Positions 36,601-44,617 of a stretch of DNA of 64,000 nt are shown here, one piece after another. The notes under the pieces are model-generated. The model did not search any database, was not told the DNA's origin, and saw only the letters and a list, made by a program, of their open reading frames with translations. Both the position numbers and the translations under genes were made by a program. This stretch comes from Clostridiales bacterium (GTDB taxonomy: Bacteria > Bacillota > Clostridia > Caldicoprobacterales > DTU083): contig DUSN01000101.1 of the NCBI GenBank assembly GCA_012842605.1, positions 108,617-172,616 on the forward strand, in the 5' to 3' direction. Every line of letters starts with the position of its first letter. The first letter of the stretch is position 1.

Positions 36601-38536
36601 TGAGAAGGATAACAAAAAGCGATATAAACTGGAGGATTACCAAAAACTTAATCAATTCTACTTAAATAAAATGCAGCAAATCCATATTGTCGGTGAGTAT
36701 GCAAGAAAAATGATCAGTGATTATAGAGCTGCCCTTGCCTTTGTCAATGACTACTTCCAGTTAAACTACACTTCGTTCTTGAATAAGTACTTCAAGGGAA
36801 GCCGACAGGAAGAAATTAATCGTAATATTACTCCTGCCAAGTTCAGGCAGCTGTTTGGTGAGCTTTCACCAAGACAGCTTGGAATTATTAAGGATAACAA
36901 ATCAAAATACATTGTTGTAGCCGCTGGTCCTGGGAGTGGCAAGACGAGAGTATTAGTTCATAAGTTAGCTTCACTTATGTTAATGGAAGATGTTAAGCAT
37001 GAACAGCTTTTGATGGTGACATTCTCCAGAGCCGCTGCTACGGAATTCAAACAGCGATTACTAAAGTTGATCGGAAATGCAGCCCATTTTATTGAGATAA
37101 AAACCTTTCATTCCTATTGCTTCGATTTGTTGGGCAGAGTCGGCACATTAGAAAAATCAGATGATATCATTCAGGAAGCGGTAAAAAGTATTCGAAACAG
37201 GGAGGTGGATGAAGGCAGGATCACTAAAACTGTAATGGTTATTGATGAGGCACAGGATATGGATGAATGTGAATTTGAGTTAATCAAAGCTTTAATGGAG
37301 CATAATGATGATATGAGAGTAATAGCAGTAGGAGATGACGATCAAAGCATATATGGTTTTCGAGGTGCCAGTTCGGATTATATGAAGCAGATGATTACTG
37401 AAAAGGGTGCTGTAATGTATGAGCTTGTTGAAAACTATAGAAGCAAGAATAATCTTGTAAACTTTACTAATCAGTATGTAGCAAGAATAAGCAAACGCTT
37501 AAAGAAGACTCCTATAACCGCAGTACAAAGTGAGAATGGAACTATAAGACTAATCCACTATAGGAGCAAGAATATCGTTATGCCCTTTGTGAAAGATATC
37601 TTGGCTGCAGAGTTGAAAGGTTCTACTTGTGTAATGACTTGTACTAATGATGAAGCCTGTCAGGTTGCAGGTCTTCTTCTAAGAAATGGGGTAAGTGCAA
37701 GACTTATCCAATCAAATGAAGGATTTTCTTTGTATAACCTTCTTGAAGTGCGTTTCTTCCTGAGCCAGTTGGATTTACCGGATACTGAATACAGAATAAG
37801 TGAAGATGCCTGGACAAATGCCAGAAGGCAATTGATAAATAAGTTTAGCAATAGCCCAAACCTTGAGCTGTGCTTGAATATAATAAGAGAGTTTGAGATA
37901 ACTAATCCAAATAATAAATACAGATCTGATTTAGAGATATTTATTCGAGAATCTAATATGGAGGATTTTATTACAGATAAAAATGATATTATATATGTTT
38001 CCACAATCCACAAAACCAAAGGCAGGGAGTTTGATAATGTATTCTTGATGCTTAATCGTTTTTCTGATGGCACAGATGAAGGAAAACGGCAGTTGTACGT
38101 AGCTTTGACCAGGGCAAAAACTAATCTTGTAATACATTATAACGGTAGGTATTTTGATGGAATACATGCGGAAAATCTTATAAGGTTTGAGGACAGAGCA
38201 GAATATCCTCCAGCTCCGGAATTAGCTGTTCAGCTGACCCATAAGGATATATGGCTTGATTTTTTTCAATCCTGCCAGTATTTAGTAAATCAATTGGATA
38301 GTGACAGTGAGCTTTTAATTAACATTAATGACTATTGCTGCAGTAATCAAAGGGGACAAGTTGTATTAAGGTTTTCAAAGCGTTTTCAGCAGCGAATAGA
38401 GAATTTTAATCAGCAAGGTTATATGCCAAAAAGTGCTTTAGTTAACTATATTGTTTATTGGAAAAAAGAAGACAGCAATAAGGAAATCAAGATCATTTTA
38501 CCGAAGGTAATATTTGTTACAGAAAATGTTATTTAA
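33686..38536 (+). CDS. DEDD exonuclease-RecQ helicase-UvrD/SF1 helicase fusion
   Basis: A 1,616-residue DNA-processing protein joining three machines. Residues 1 to about 180 look like a DnaQ-type 3'-5' exonuclease (FIDTE, then GHNIIHHDLKYL). A CLVGCAYC cysteine cluster lies near 232-240 and may bind zinc. From about 270 to 640 is a RecQ-type SF2 helicase with Walker A FPTGGGKS (about 284-291), DEAH (about 388), FTATAK and QEAGRAGRDE. From about 1060 to 1500 is a UvrD-type SF1 helicase with AAGPGSGKT (about 1078), VIDEAQDMDE, GDDDQSIYGFRGA and YVALTRAK. Both ATPase cores look intact. The start is TTG 33686 behind GGGGGGT. It is much longer than RecQ (about 600) or UvrD (about 730). It is likely a DNA repair or genome-defence factor, and no partner gene is adjacent. 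Confidence 0.92.
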   Translation: MSSIAFIDTEIEYSSGKILDIGCIKNDGSVFHSDNITSFLHFLSGASYLCGHNIIHHDLKYLKDTFVINGITAKYIDTLFLSPLLFPARPYHALLKDDKLLTDDINNPLNDSIKAKDLFYDEITSFKQIKESLKQIYYYLLHDKEEFSSFFSFIEYQPNVTNIVGLIRDEFHGLICENADLAKIISQYPIEMAYCLALINTRSLYSITPPWVLKTYPAVESVMFLLKGNPCLVGCAYCNEALDIHKALKRFFGFDSFRVYAGEPLQEKAVQAAVNNKSLLAVFPTGGGKSITFQIPALMSGMNEKSLTVVISPLQSLMKDQVDNLEKAGITEAVTINGLQDPIERAKSIERVEDGSAFILYISPESLRSKTIERLLLGRKIARFVIDEAHCFSSWGQDFRVDYLYIGDFIKTLQEKKNLSEGIPVSCFTATAKQKVIEDIRDYFADKLSLELELFTTSAVRSNLRYKVVPKVDDDDKYNTLRDLIEGKKCPTIVYVSRTYRAYQLAKRLCDDGYVARPYHGKMDKQERTENQDAFIRGDVQIMVATSAFGMGVDKKDVGMVIHYEISDSLENYVQEAGRAGRDERIFADCYVLYNDEDLSKHFILLNQTKLSLQEIQQVWKAIKDITKLRSTVTQSALEIARKAGWDDSIAEIETRVKTAIAALEDAGYLRRGQNVPRVYANSILARNAKEAIDKINASNRFDDKQKEMATRIIRYLIAARSRKNALGEEAESRIDYISDRLGILKQEVIQIVNLLREEGILSDAKDLVAFIKKRESEKTSLNILNSYMKLERFLLAALPYKGEDQIFNIKELNERAAEEGCNITTPSQIKTVFNFWTMIHWIKRQIVEQSRNHFAVQSLDDFDNLKPKMEKRHILSQFILEYLHDKIKANKSKEDSDRNEIIQTNTSHEEVAVEFSVLELKRAFESRISLFNIEVTSKDVEDALFYLSKIDAIKLEGGFMVVYNAMAIERLEKDNKKRYKLEDYQKLNQFYLNKMQQIHIVGEYARKMISDYRAALAFVNDYFQLNYTSFLNKYFKGSRQEEINRNITPAKFRQLFGELSPRQLGIIKDNKSKYIVVAAGPGSGKTRVLVHKLASLMLMEDVKHEQLLMVTFSRAAATEFKQRLLKLIGNAAHFIEIKTFHSYCFDLLGRVGTLEKSDDIIQEAVKSIRNREVDEGRITKTVMVIDEAQDMDECEFELIKALMEHNDDMRVIAVGDDDQSIYGFRGASSDYMKQMITEKGAVMYELVENYRSKNNLVNFTNQYVARISKRLKKTPITAVQSENGTIRLIHYRSKNIVMPFVKDILAAELKGSTCVMTCTNDEACQVAGLLLRNGVSARLIQSNEGFSLYNLLEVRFFLSQLDLPDTEYRISEDAWTNARRQLINKFSNSPNLELCLNIIREFEITNPNNKYRSDLEIFIRESNMEDFITDKNDIIYVSTIHKTKGREFDNVFLMLNRFSDGTDEGKRQLYVALTRAKTNLVIHYNGRYFDGIHAENLIRFEDRAEYPPAPELAVQLTHKDIWLDFFQSCQYLVNQLDSDSELLININDYCCSNQRGQVVLRFSKRFQQRIENFNQQGYMPKSALVNYIVYWKKEDSNKEIKIILPKVIFVTENVI

Positions 38537-38645
38537 ATCAGGCTTTTAGATACTCTGCCGATATTACCTGTTACTGATGCAGCTTTATGTCCCATTGGGC
38601 AAACGTAGTGATTCTGGTAATTTCTCACAGTAAGAATTCAAATAG

Positions 38646-38735
38646 GAAGCCATGTATGCCAAGGAAGCCCTGACTAAGGTAAATGCAAGGATTATTGGGG
38701 CGGTTCTTAATAAAATCCCCGTCAAAAGCTTATAA
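38646..38735 (+). pseudogene. Remnant 3' end of a CpsD-type capsular tyrosine kinase
   Basis: Thirty codons in one frame, from GAA 38646 to TAA 38735, read EAMYAKEALTKVNARIIGAV followed by LNKIPVKSL. This resembles the C-terminal segment of CpsD/YwqD-type tyrosine kinases (KVNA..IGVVLNK), which control polysaccharide export. There is a stop codon directly upstream at 38643 and no ribosome binding site or P-loop, so this is a decayed fragment. It suggests a former exopolysaccharide gene cluster at this site. The call rests on a short similarity seen by eye. Confidence 0.55.
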
Positions 38736-38766
38736 ATACCTGCCGAAGTTAGGCAGGTATATTTTT
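38736..38766. terminator. Terminator hairpin
   Basis: ATACCTGCC (38736-38744), a 7-base loop, GGCAGGTAT (38752-38760), then ATTTTTG. It begins directly after the stop codon of the kinase remnant and probably was its terminator. It now separates the helicase gene from the convergent small gene at 38768. Confidence 0.8.
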
Positions 38767-38767
38767 G

Positions 38768-38968
38768 TTAATATGTCTTTTCTCTTTTTAGCACTGCTAT
38801 TACATATCTGCTGGAACCGTATGACTGGTTTGTGTCAAAGCAGTTCACCAATTCCCAGCCATCGCTGCCATATCTGTTTAACATTTCATTAAAGTAATCA
38901 ATATCCAGAATGCCTCCTGTAAAGCCTTTAGTTTCAAATTGCAGCGTTTTGTATTCCCAGTTTTTCAT
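38768..38968 (-). CDS. Small DUF4177-family protein
   Basis: A 66-residue protein matching the DUF4177 pattern: WEYKTLQFE at the start, then FNEMLNRYGSDGWELVNCFD, then YVIAVLKRE. Such small soluble proteins are widespread in Bacillota and have no established function. The start ATG 38968 has GGGAGG nine bases upstream on the minus strand, which together with the motif marks it as real. It is the only gene in its transcript. Confidence 0.8.
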   Translation of the reverse strand: MKNWEYKTLQFETKGFTGGILDIDYFNEMLNRYGSDGWELVNCFDTNQSYGSSRYVIAVLKREKTY

Positions 38969-39373
38969 AATATACAGCCTCCCTTTAGAAAGTTTTAAGA
39001 AAGATCAACTGAGCAACTACCTAAGTTATATGAAATAAATCTGAAAAGCATTGCCTGTCTTTTATACTTGAAAATTAAAAAGCAATAATGAGCTGCTTTA
39101 TAAAGATAGGATTCTGCTTTTACGAGTTCAGTTTATCAATCCCAAAAACAATTGTCAACAAATTCATATAATGAAAATAATTAACTAAGGACAGTAAACA
39201 ACTTTATGCAACAGTATTGCTAAAAATTCACAAGGTTTGTTTATTTGCCGGAACGGATAGAAGTGGTATAATTTACTTAATATGCAGGGTTATGCATGTC
39301 ATAATCCCTGATTGTTTACTTATTAGTTTATCTGAAAAGTGCAGCAGGAAGATCCATTGAGGGAGGAAGTGTT
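38969..39373. other. Divergent intergenic region
   Basis: 405 bases, AT-rich, between the small minus-strand gene and the VWA operon. It holds the promoter at 39245-39272 and the GGGAGG ribosome binding site of the next gene. Nothing else is recognised. Confidence 0.5.
39245..39272 (+). promoter_or_regulatory. Promoter of the VWA/SecA-like operon
   Basis: TTGCCG (39245-39250), a 16-base spacer and a perfect TATAAT (39267-39272), about 100 bases before the first VWA gene. Confidence 0.6.
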
Positions 39374-41206
39374 TTGGCATTTAACAACCCGTGGGGATTA
39401 TTAGCGCTATTGCTCATCATCCCCATTATTCTGCTTTACATCTTAAAAAAACAGCATGAGGACAGGGTAATATCCAGCACTATGCTATGGCAGCAGGTCC
39501 TGCGTGATCTGCAGGCAACCCGGCCGTGGCAGCGTTTGCGTACACGGCTGCTGCTGATATTGCAAATCCTGGCTGTTTTTCTGTTTTCTATGTCTCTGGC
39601 GCGTCCCACTTTGCAGGGAAGCGGCGGAGGAATTCACTATGTTGCAGTGGTGGACACTTCTGCCCGCATGCAGGCAACAGATGTCAAGCCTTCCCGGATG
39701 GAGGCAGCCCGTACTGCTTTGCTGGATCTGATTCAGAATATGAGAGTAAGGGACACCATGACCATTGTTCAGGCAGACCGGCAGCCAGTAGTCCTTGCAG
39801 GTCCATCCAGTGACAAAAATGTACTAAAGCAAATTTCCAATAAAATACAGCCTTCCAATGGAGTGTCCAATCTAAGCAGTGCTGTTCAACTGGCACAGAC
39901 GCTGCTTCAGGATCAAAGCGGGAACAGCGGACAGATACATATATACAGTGATCATGCACCGGCTGATACGATAAATCATGGAAATCTTCTTTATCATATT
40001 GTTTCAGGCAACGGGCAGAATGCTGCCATAACCCATGTAGGATATGAAATAAAAGATGGAAGTATTACAGTCTTGTCCCGTGTTGCAAATTATGGGGATC
40101 AGCGAAATGTAACACTGGAACTGAGGGCAGACGGTGTCCTACAGAATATAAAGGAAGTAAGCCTGCCTGCAGGTGAGGAGGTTCCTGTTTATTGGTCCGA
40201 CATACCGGGCACTGCTCGTGAAATTTCAGTAACCATTTCAGCAAAGGATGACCTGTTGCTGGATAATACCGGCTTGGCAGCAATCAATAAGGATTATCAG
40301 GTAAAAGCGTTATTGATAACACAAAGAAATGTTTTTCTGGAGAGAGCAATTTCACTTCGCAGCGATATTGAGCTGTTGAAAGCTAATCCTGAAGACATAC
40401 CGGAAACTACCGGATTCCAATTATACATCTATGACGGGGTACTGCCTGAAGTTCTGCCTGAGGATGGGCATTTAATCGCTTTTGCTCCTGCTTCCAAAGA
40501 AGAAATCGGGCTGACAGTGGAAGGGGAAATAATACCTCAGGATGCCAGCATCAATAATGAAACCTTATACCCTGACTTATTGCAATACATAAAACCTGAA
40601 GGGTATCAAATTGCAAAAGCAGTAAAAATGAACGTGCCGGAGGGATTTACCGTTCTGTTACAGGATAAATCGAACAATCCCCTTCTCATTGCAGGTGAAC
40701 ATAAAGGCCAAAAGATGGCTTTGTTTTCTTTTTCCCTTCATGAATCCAATCTTCCGCTAAAAGCAGACTTTCCCATATTGATCCAAAACCTGCTTAACTG
40801 GCTTGTTCCGCCGGACATTTCCCTTGCCGGTCAGGTATTTGCCGGAGAAACTCTGCCTCTTTATTCCTTTCCTGGGGTATCCCGCATTAATGTAACCACG
40901 CCAGCCGGAAAGGAATACAGCTTTGATGCCTATCCTATGCCGGTATTATATGATACTAATGAGATCGGTATATATGAAATCAGCCAGCAAGCGGATAATA
41001 AAACCTATACCGGGCGTTTTGCAGTATCCGTTCCAACTCATGTAATATCCGATCTGCGTGCGAATAATGTGTCCATTCCCAATGGGAGCGGAGCAGACCT
41101 GCCTTTAGCTGCATCGCCTTTTAGAAGAGATATCTGGGCAATTGCCGGGTGGGCATTGCTATTGTTACTTTTGATAGAATGGTGGGTGTATCACCATGGC
41201 ATTTAG
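39374..41206 (+). CDS. BatA-like membrane protein with degenerate VWA domain
   Basis: 610 residues. The start has the BatA N-terminal pattern (FNNPWGLLALLLIIPIILLY) with a span at about 8-25, and a second span near 55-75. A VWA-like domain follows (about 85-210), but its metal-binding motif reads DTSARM, with Arg where the third motif position should be Ser, so metal binding may be lost. The middle and C-terminal parts are beta-rich and extracytoplasmic, ending in a last span near 590-608 (WAIAGWALLLLLLIEWW). It starts at TTG 39374 behind GGGAGG and overlaps the next gene by 11 bases. It is expected to work with MoxR and DUF58 proteins. Confidence 0.85.
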   Translation: MAFNNPWGLLALLLIIPIILLYILKKQHEDRVISSTMLWQQVLRDLQATRPWQRLRTRLLLILQILAVFLFSMSLARPTLQGSGGGIHYVAVVDTSARMQATDVKPSRMEAARTALLDLIQNMRVRDTMTIVQADRQPVVLAGPSSDKNVLKQISNKIQPSNGVSNLSSAVQLAQTLLQDQSGNSGQIHIYSDHAPADTINHGNLLYHIVSGNGQNAAITHVGYEIKDGSITVLSRVANYGDQRNVTLELRADGVLQNIKEVSLPAGEEVPVYWSDIPGTAREISVTISAKDDLLLDNTGLAAINKDYQVKALLITQRNVFLERAISLRSDIELLKANPEDIPETTGFQLYIYDGVLPEVLPEDGHLIAFAPASKEEIGLTVEGEIIPQDASINNETLYPDLLQYIKPEGYQIAKAVKMNVPEGFTVLLQDKSNNPLLIAGEHKGQKMALFSFSLHESNLPLKADFPILIQNLLNWLVPPDISLAGQVFAGETLPLYSFPGVSRINVTTPAGKEYSFDAYPMPVLYDTNEIGIYEISQQADNKTYTGRFAVSVPTHVISDLRANNVSIPNGSGADLPLAASPFRRDIWAIAGWALLLLLLIEWWVYHHGI

Positions 41207-44129
41207 CTTTGCATATCCATTGGCTCTGCTGTCATTGCTGCCGGCAGCTGCCATTGCCATAGCCGTATTTTACAAGTTTAACGGAAAAGCTTATCATGGA
41301 GGAGTTTGGCCTTTGGTGCTCCGACTTACCAGTATCTTATTGCTGATTCTTTCTTTAGCGGGTCTGGAGCTCAGGCTGCCCGCAGACCATACCGAGGTTA
41401 TATTTGTTGCAGATCTGTCAGACAGTACCATATCTTTGCAGAGTGAGATGGCTGAATTTATTTCCGAATCCCTTAAGATTTTGCCGGAGAACTATCATGC
41501 AGGAATAATCAGCTTTGGTGGAAATGCATTGATTGAACAGTCGTTAGGCAGCATGCGAAGCTTCCATACCTTTAATTCAAAACCGGATTCCAATTACACC
41601 AACATTGATCAGGCTCTTCAGAGAGCTGATGGATTGTTTACCCAAGACAGCTGCAAGAGACTGGTTTTGCTGACCGATGGTGCTGAAAACATGGGCGATG
41701 CCATGCTGCGGGCAAGTGCTTTAGCGCAGAAGGGCATAACAGTGGATGTAAAATACCTGGAAACCATACCTCCAAGAGAGGTGCAGCTGTCTGAACTGAC
41801 TTTACCATCCAGCCTTTATAAGGGAGAAGATTATGATATCCGGGTAGAAATCAACAGCACGGTTGAAACCAAAGGAATTTTAAGGCTGTATGCAAACCGG
41901 GCACCTGCCGGAAGCCAGGAAGTTCAAATACAGAAGGGACGAAATGTTTTTCTGTTTCGAAAGACTGCAGAGGCAGCTGGCACTGTTGTTTATGAGGCGG
42001 AGTTGGAGACATTGACCTCCGATGATACATTCAGGCAGAACAACAGGATGTCTTCCTATGTCCGTATTGAGGGACCTCCTGTGGTTGCTTTGGTAGAAGG
42101 ACAGGAAGAGGAAGGCCGTGAACTGGCCAAGATAATGAAGGCAGGCGGACTTGAATTTAGGAGATTCACGCCCCATACCCTGCCTGACCAGTTGGATGAA
42201 ATGATGAAATTTGACGCAATAGTACTGGCTAATGTGGGTTACGATGAACTAGGCCGGGAAAAAACCGAGCTTTTGGACAACTATGTTAAATCCATGGGCC
42301 GAGGCCTTCTGGTTACCGGCGGTGATAACAGCTATGCTTTAGGTGGTTATTTGGGAACTAAGCTGGAAGAAATGCTGCCGGTGGATATGGATTTGTCCAA
42401 AAAGAAGGAAATACCGTCCCTTGCTCTGGTTCTGGTAATAGATAAGTCCGGCAGCATGGCTGATTCTCAATATGGTATAAATAAAATGGAACTGGCTAAG
42501 GAAGCAGCTATCAGATCTACCCAAGCCCTGCGTGATGATGATTTTATAGGAGTAGTTTGTTTTGATTCGGCTGCAGGCTGGGTAGTGGAGATACAGCAGG
42601 TATCCAATAGAGAGGACATAGAAGATGCCATAGGTACCATTCAGCCCGGCGGCGGCACCAATCTGTATCCCGGCTTGAACATGGCTTATCAGGCTCTGCA
42701 GAATACTAAAACAACTTTGAAACATGTGATTGTTCTGACTGACGGGCATACTGAAGGCGGGAATTTTGACAGCCTGGTTTCTCAAATGGCAGCCAACGGA
42801 ATCACAGTGTCCGGAGTTGCAGTAGGTGAAGGGGCAGATGGCAAACTGATTGAGCGTATAGCAGAGCTTGGAAACGGCAGATATTATTATACTGACAACT
42901 TTGCCAGCATCCCCAAGATATTCACCAAAGAGACCTACATGGCAACCCGAAGCTATATAAACAATGAAACCTTCTTTCCTAAGGCTTTAGGCAGTTCTGA
43001 CATCCTTAGCGGAATAGATGCAGTGCCTTCTCTGGACGGCTATATTACCACTACCATAAAAAGAGGAGCTGTTCCGGTACTGGTAAGTCATAAGGATGAT
43101 GATCCGGTATTGGCTTACTGGGACTATGGCCTGGGCAAGGTGACCGCCTGGACCAGTGATGCAAGGGGAATCTGGACAGAAAAGTGGCTTAATTGGGACA
43201 AAGCAGCTGAATTTTGGCTGAACACCATCTCATCGGTTCTGCCCGGCAGCACTAATGAAGGCGGAAGGATAGAAGTCAGCCGCACCGGCAATAAGGGACA
43301 AGTAACAATTTCTATTGATGAGCCGGATGCTGGTTATGACACCTATGCGATAATTATTGGGCCGGAGGGAAATGAGAGCCGCATTAAAATGCAGCCTTTC
43401 AAACCGGGCTATTATCAGGGCAATTTTGAATTAGATAACACGGGCGTTTATCTCGTCCGCGCAGAACAGCAGCGGGATGACGGAACCACTGCTTCCATGG
43501 AGGCAGGACTGATATATCCCTATTCACCTGAGTATGACATCCGACAAGTGTCATCTTTAAATCTGCCGGAGCATATTGCAGGGCAGACAGGCGGCAGGCT
43601 GCTGCAAAAACCGGAGGATCTGCTTGAACATGAACCTCAGCCGGTGTGGAAGCATCATGAAATATGGCCTGCATTGCTGGCTCTTGCATTAATTCTTTTT
43701 TTCTTAGATATTGTGCTTCGTAAACTGGGATTGCGGTTTGCTGCAGAGAGGCTGCTGGCTCCAACGGTAAAGACGATAGCAGGGGCTTTTGCATATATAA
43801 AAGACTCAATCCAGTTTATGAGAAAGACTAAATCAACTGCAGCAAATATGACAAAGTCTGTAGCGGCAGATAAATATGAGAGCATGAATATATCCACAAA
43901 AAAATCCTCAGATAAACCTGAGTTTTCATCTTTGAATAATAAAGCAGAAGAGAAATTAACAGTTGATGATAGATCAGATATTCCGGATCCTCATGGAACC
44001 GGTGCTGAATCCGGTGAGAAGGGCAGAAATGGAAGAAACGGTAAGGAAAAAACTTCATCTAAAAATGGGCAAGATGACTTTACCAGTGCTTTATTGGAGG
44101 CAAGGCGTAAAAGCAAGATTAGAAAGTAA
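41196..44129 (+). CDS. Large VWA membrane protein with amidotransferase-like domain
   Basis: 977 residues. Two N-terminal spans (about 5-25 and 37-53) are followed by a first VWA-like domain (FVADLSDSTIS). A glutamine-amidotransferase-like stretch comes next (LLVTGGDNSYALGGYLG, about 368-384), then a second VWA domain with an intact metal site DKSGSM (about residue 416) and TDGHTEGG. Near 645 the segment YWDYGLGKVTAWTSDARG is typical of this family. A last span lies at about 823-842. The cytoplasmic tail of about 130 residues is highly charged and low in complexity, ending KSKIRK. The protein probably acts in envelope protein maturation with the MoxR ATPase; its client is unknown. Confidence 0.87.
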   Translation: MAFSFAYPLALLSLLPAAAIAIAVFYKFNGKAYHGGVWPLVLRLTSILLLILSLAGLELRLPADHTEVIFVADLSDSTISLQSEMAEFISESLKILPENYHAGIISFGGNALIEQSLGSMRSFHTFNSKPDSNYTNIDQALQRADGLFTQDSCKRLVLLTDGAENMGDAMLRASALAQKGITVDVKYLETIPPREVQLSELTLPSSLYKGEDYDIRVEINSTVETKGILRLYANRAPAGSQEVQIQKGRNVFLFRKTAEAAGTVVYEAELETLTSDDTFRQNNRMSSYVRIEGPPVVALVEGQEEEGRELAKIMKAGGLEFRRFTPHTLPDQLDEMMKFDAIVLANVGYDELGREKTELLDNYVKSMGRGLLVTGGDNSYALGGYLGTKLEEMLPVDMDLSKKKEIPSLALVLVIDKSGSMADSQYGINKMELAKEAAIRSTQALRDDDFIGVVCFDSAAGWVVEIQQVSNREDIEDAIGTIQPGGGTNLYPGLNMAYQALQNTKTTLKHVIVLTDGHTEGGNFDSLVSQMAANGITVSGVAVGEGADGKLIERIAELGNGRYYYTDNFASIPKIFTKETYMATRSYINNETFFPKALGSSDILSGIDAVPSLDGYITTTIKRGAVPVLVSHKDDDPVLAYWDYGLGKVTAWTSDARGIWTEKWLNWDKAAEFWLNTISSVLPGSTNEGGRIEVSRTGNKGQVTISIDEPDAGYDTYAIIIGPEGNESRIKMQPFKPGYYQGNFELDNTGVYLVRAEQQRDDGTTASMEAGLIYPYSPEYDIRQVSSLNLPEHIAGQTGGRLLQKPEDLLEHEPQPVWKHHEIWPALLALALILFFLDIVLRKLGLRFAAERLLAPTVKTIAGAFAYIKDSIQFMRKTKSTAANMTKSVAADKYESMNISTKKSSDKPEFSSLNNKAEEKLTVDDRSDIPDPHGTGAESGEKGRNGRNGKEKTSSKNGQDDFTSALLEARRKSKIRK

Positions 44130-44229
44130 GTGGATGAATAATCTGAAAATATAATTGTAAGAATTCTATGAAAGTGATAGTATAAAAAGTAGTACAAAGG
44201 TTTTTCTGTAAAGAAAGGGGAGAAGAGAG

Positions 44230-44550
44230 TTGAAATGGATATTAACAGTCCTAGCTGTTATCTTTAAGCGGCTTGCTTTCTCCCTGCATATATACAATAG
44301 TTCTTTTTATCAGGCTGGATGGGCAATTTCATTCGGTTTATACTATCAGTTTGAAAATGTGCTAAGTTCAGATGTCTTACTCTTGAGGTTTATTTCTATA
44401 ACATCCTTATGCAGTGCATTATTTTTGCTGCCAAATATCAGTAATTCTGCGGTACAATCTTTGGAAATTCTTTTTATTTTGAGTTCCTTGCTCCTAATAT
44501 TGCATCATTCTTTCAAGGTAATTGTAAATCCCTCCATGAAATCATGCTGA
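44230..44550 (+). CDS. Small hydrophobic ORF, possible membrane protein
   Basis: A 106-residue frame starting at TTG 44230 behind AAAGGGGAG. It is hydrophobic, with perhaps three membrane-spanning segments (1-20, 45-75, 78-97) and many Ser and Leu residues. No family was recognised. It lies 100 bases after the VWA gene and 67 bases before the SecA-like gene on the same strand. The ribosome binding site and position favour a real gene, but AT-rich sequence can produce such a frame by chance. Confidence 0.4.
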   Translation: MKWILTVLAVIFKRLAFSLHIYNSSFYQAGWAISFGLYYQFENVLSSDVLLLRFISITSLCSALFLLPNISNSAVQSLEILFILSSLLLILHHSFKVIVNPSMKSC

Positions 44551-44617
44551 TTAATGTTTAATCTACAGCGCAGGTATCAGCTTGTCGTTGAAAAATTGAT
44601 TACAGGAGGGAATTTTT

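Noticed and set aside
38683..38892. 69-codon plus-strand frame behind the helicase gene
   Set aside because: It crosses a terminator hairpin and the opposite-strand DUF4177 gene, which has a good ribosome binding site and a family motif.
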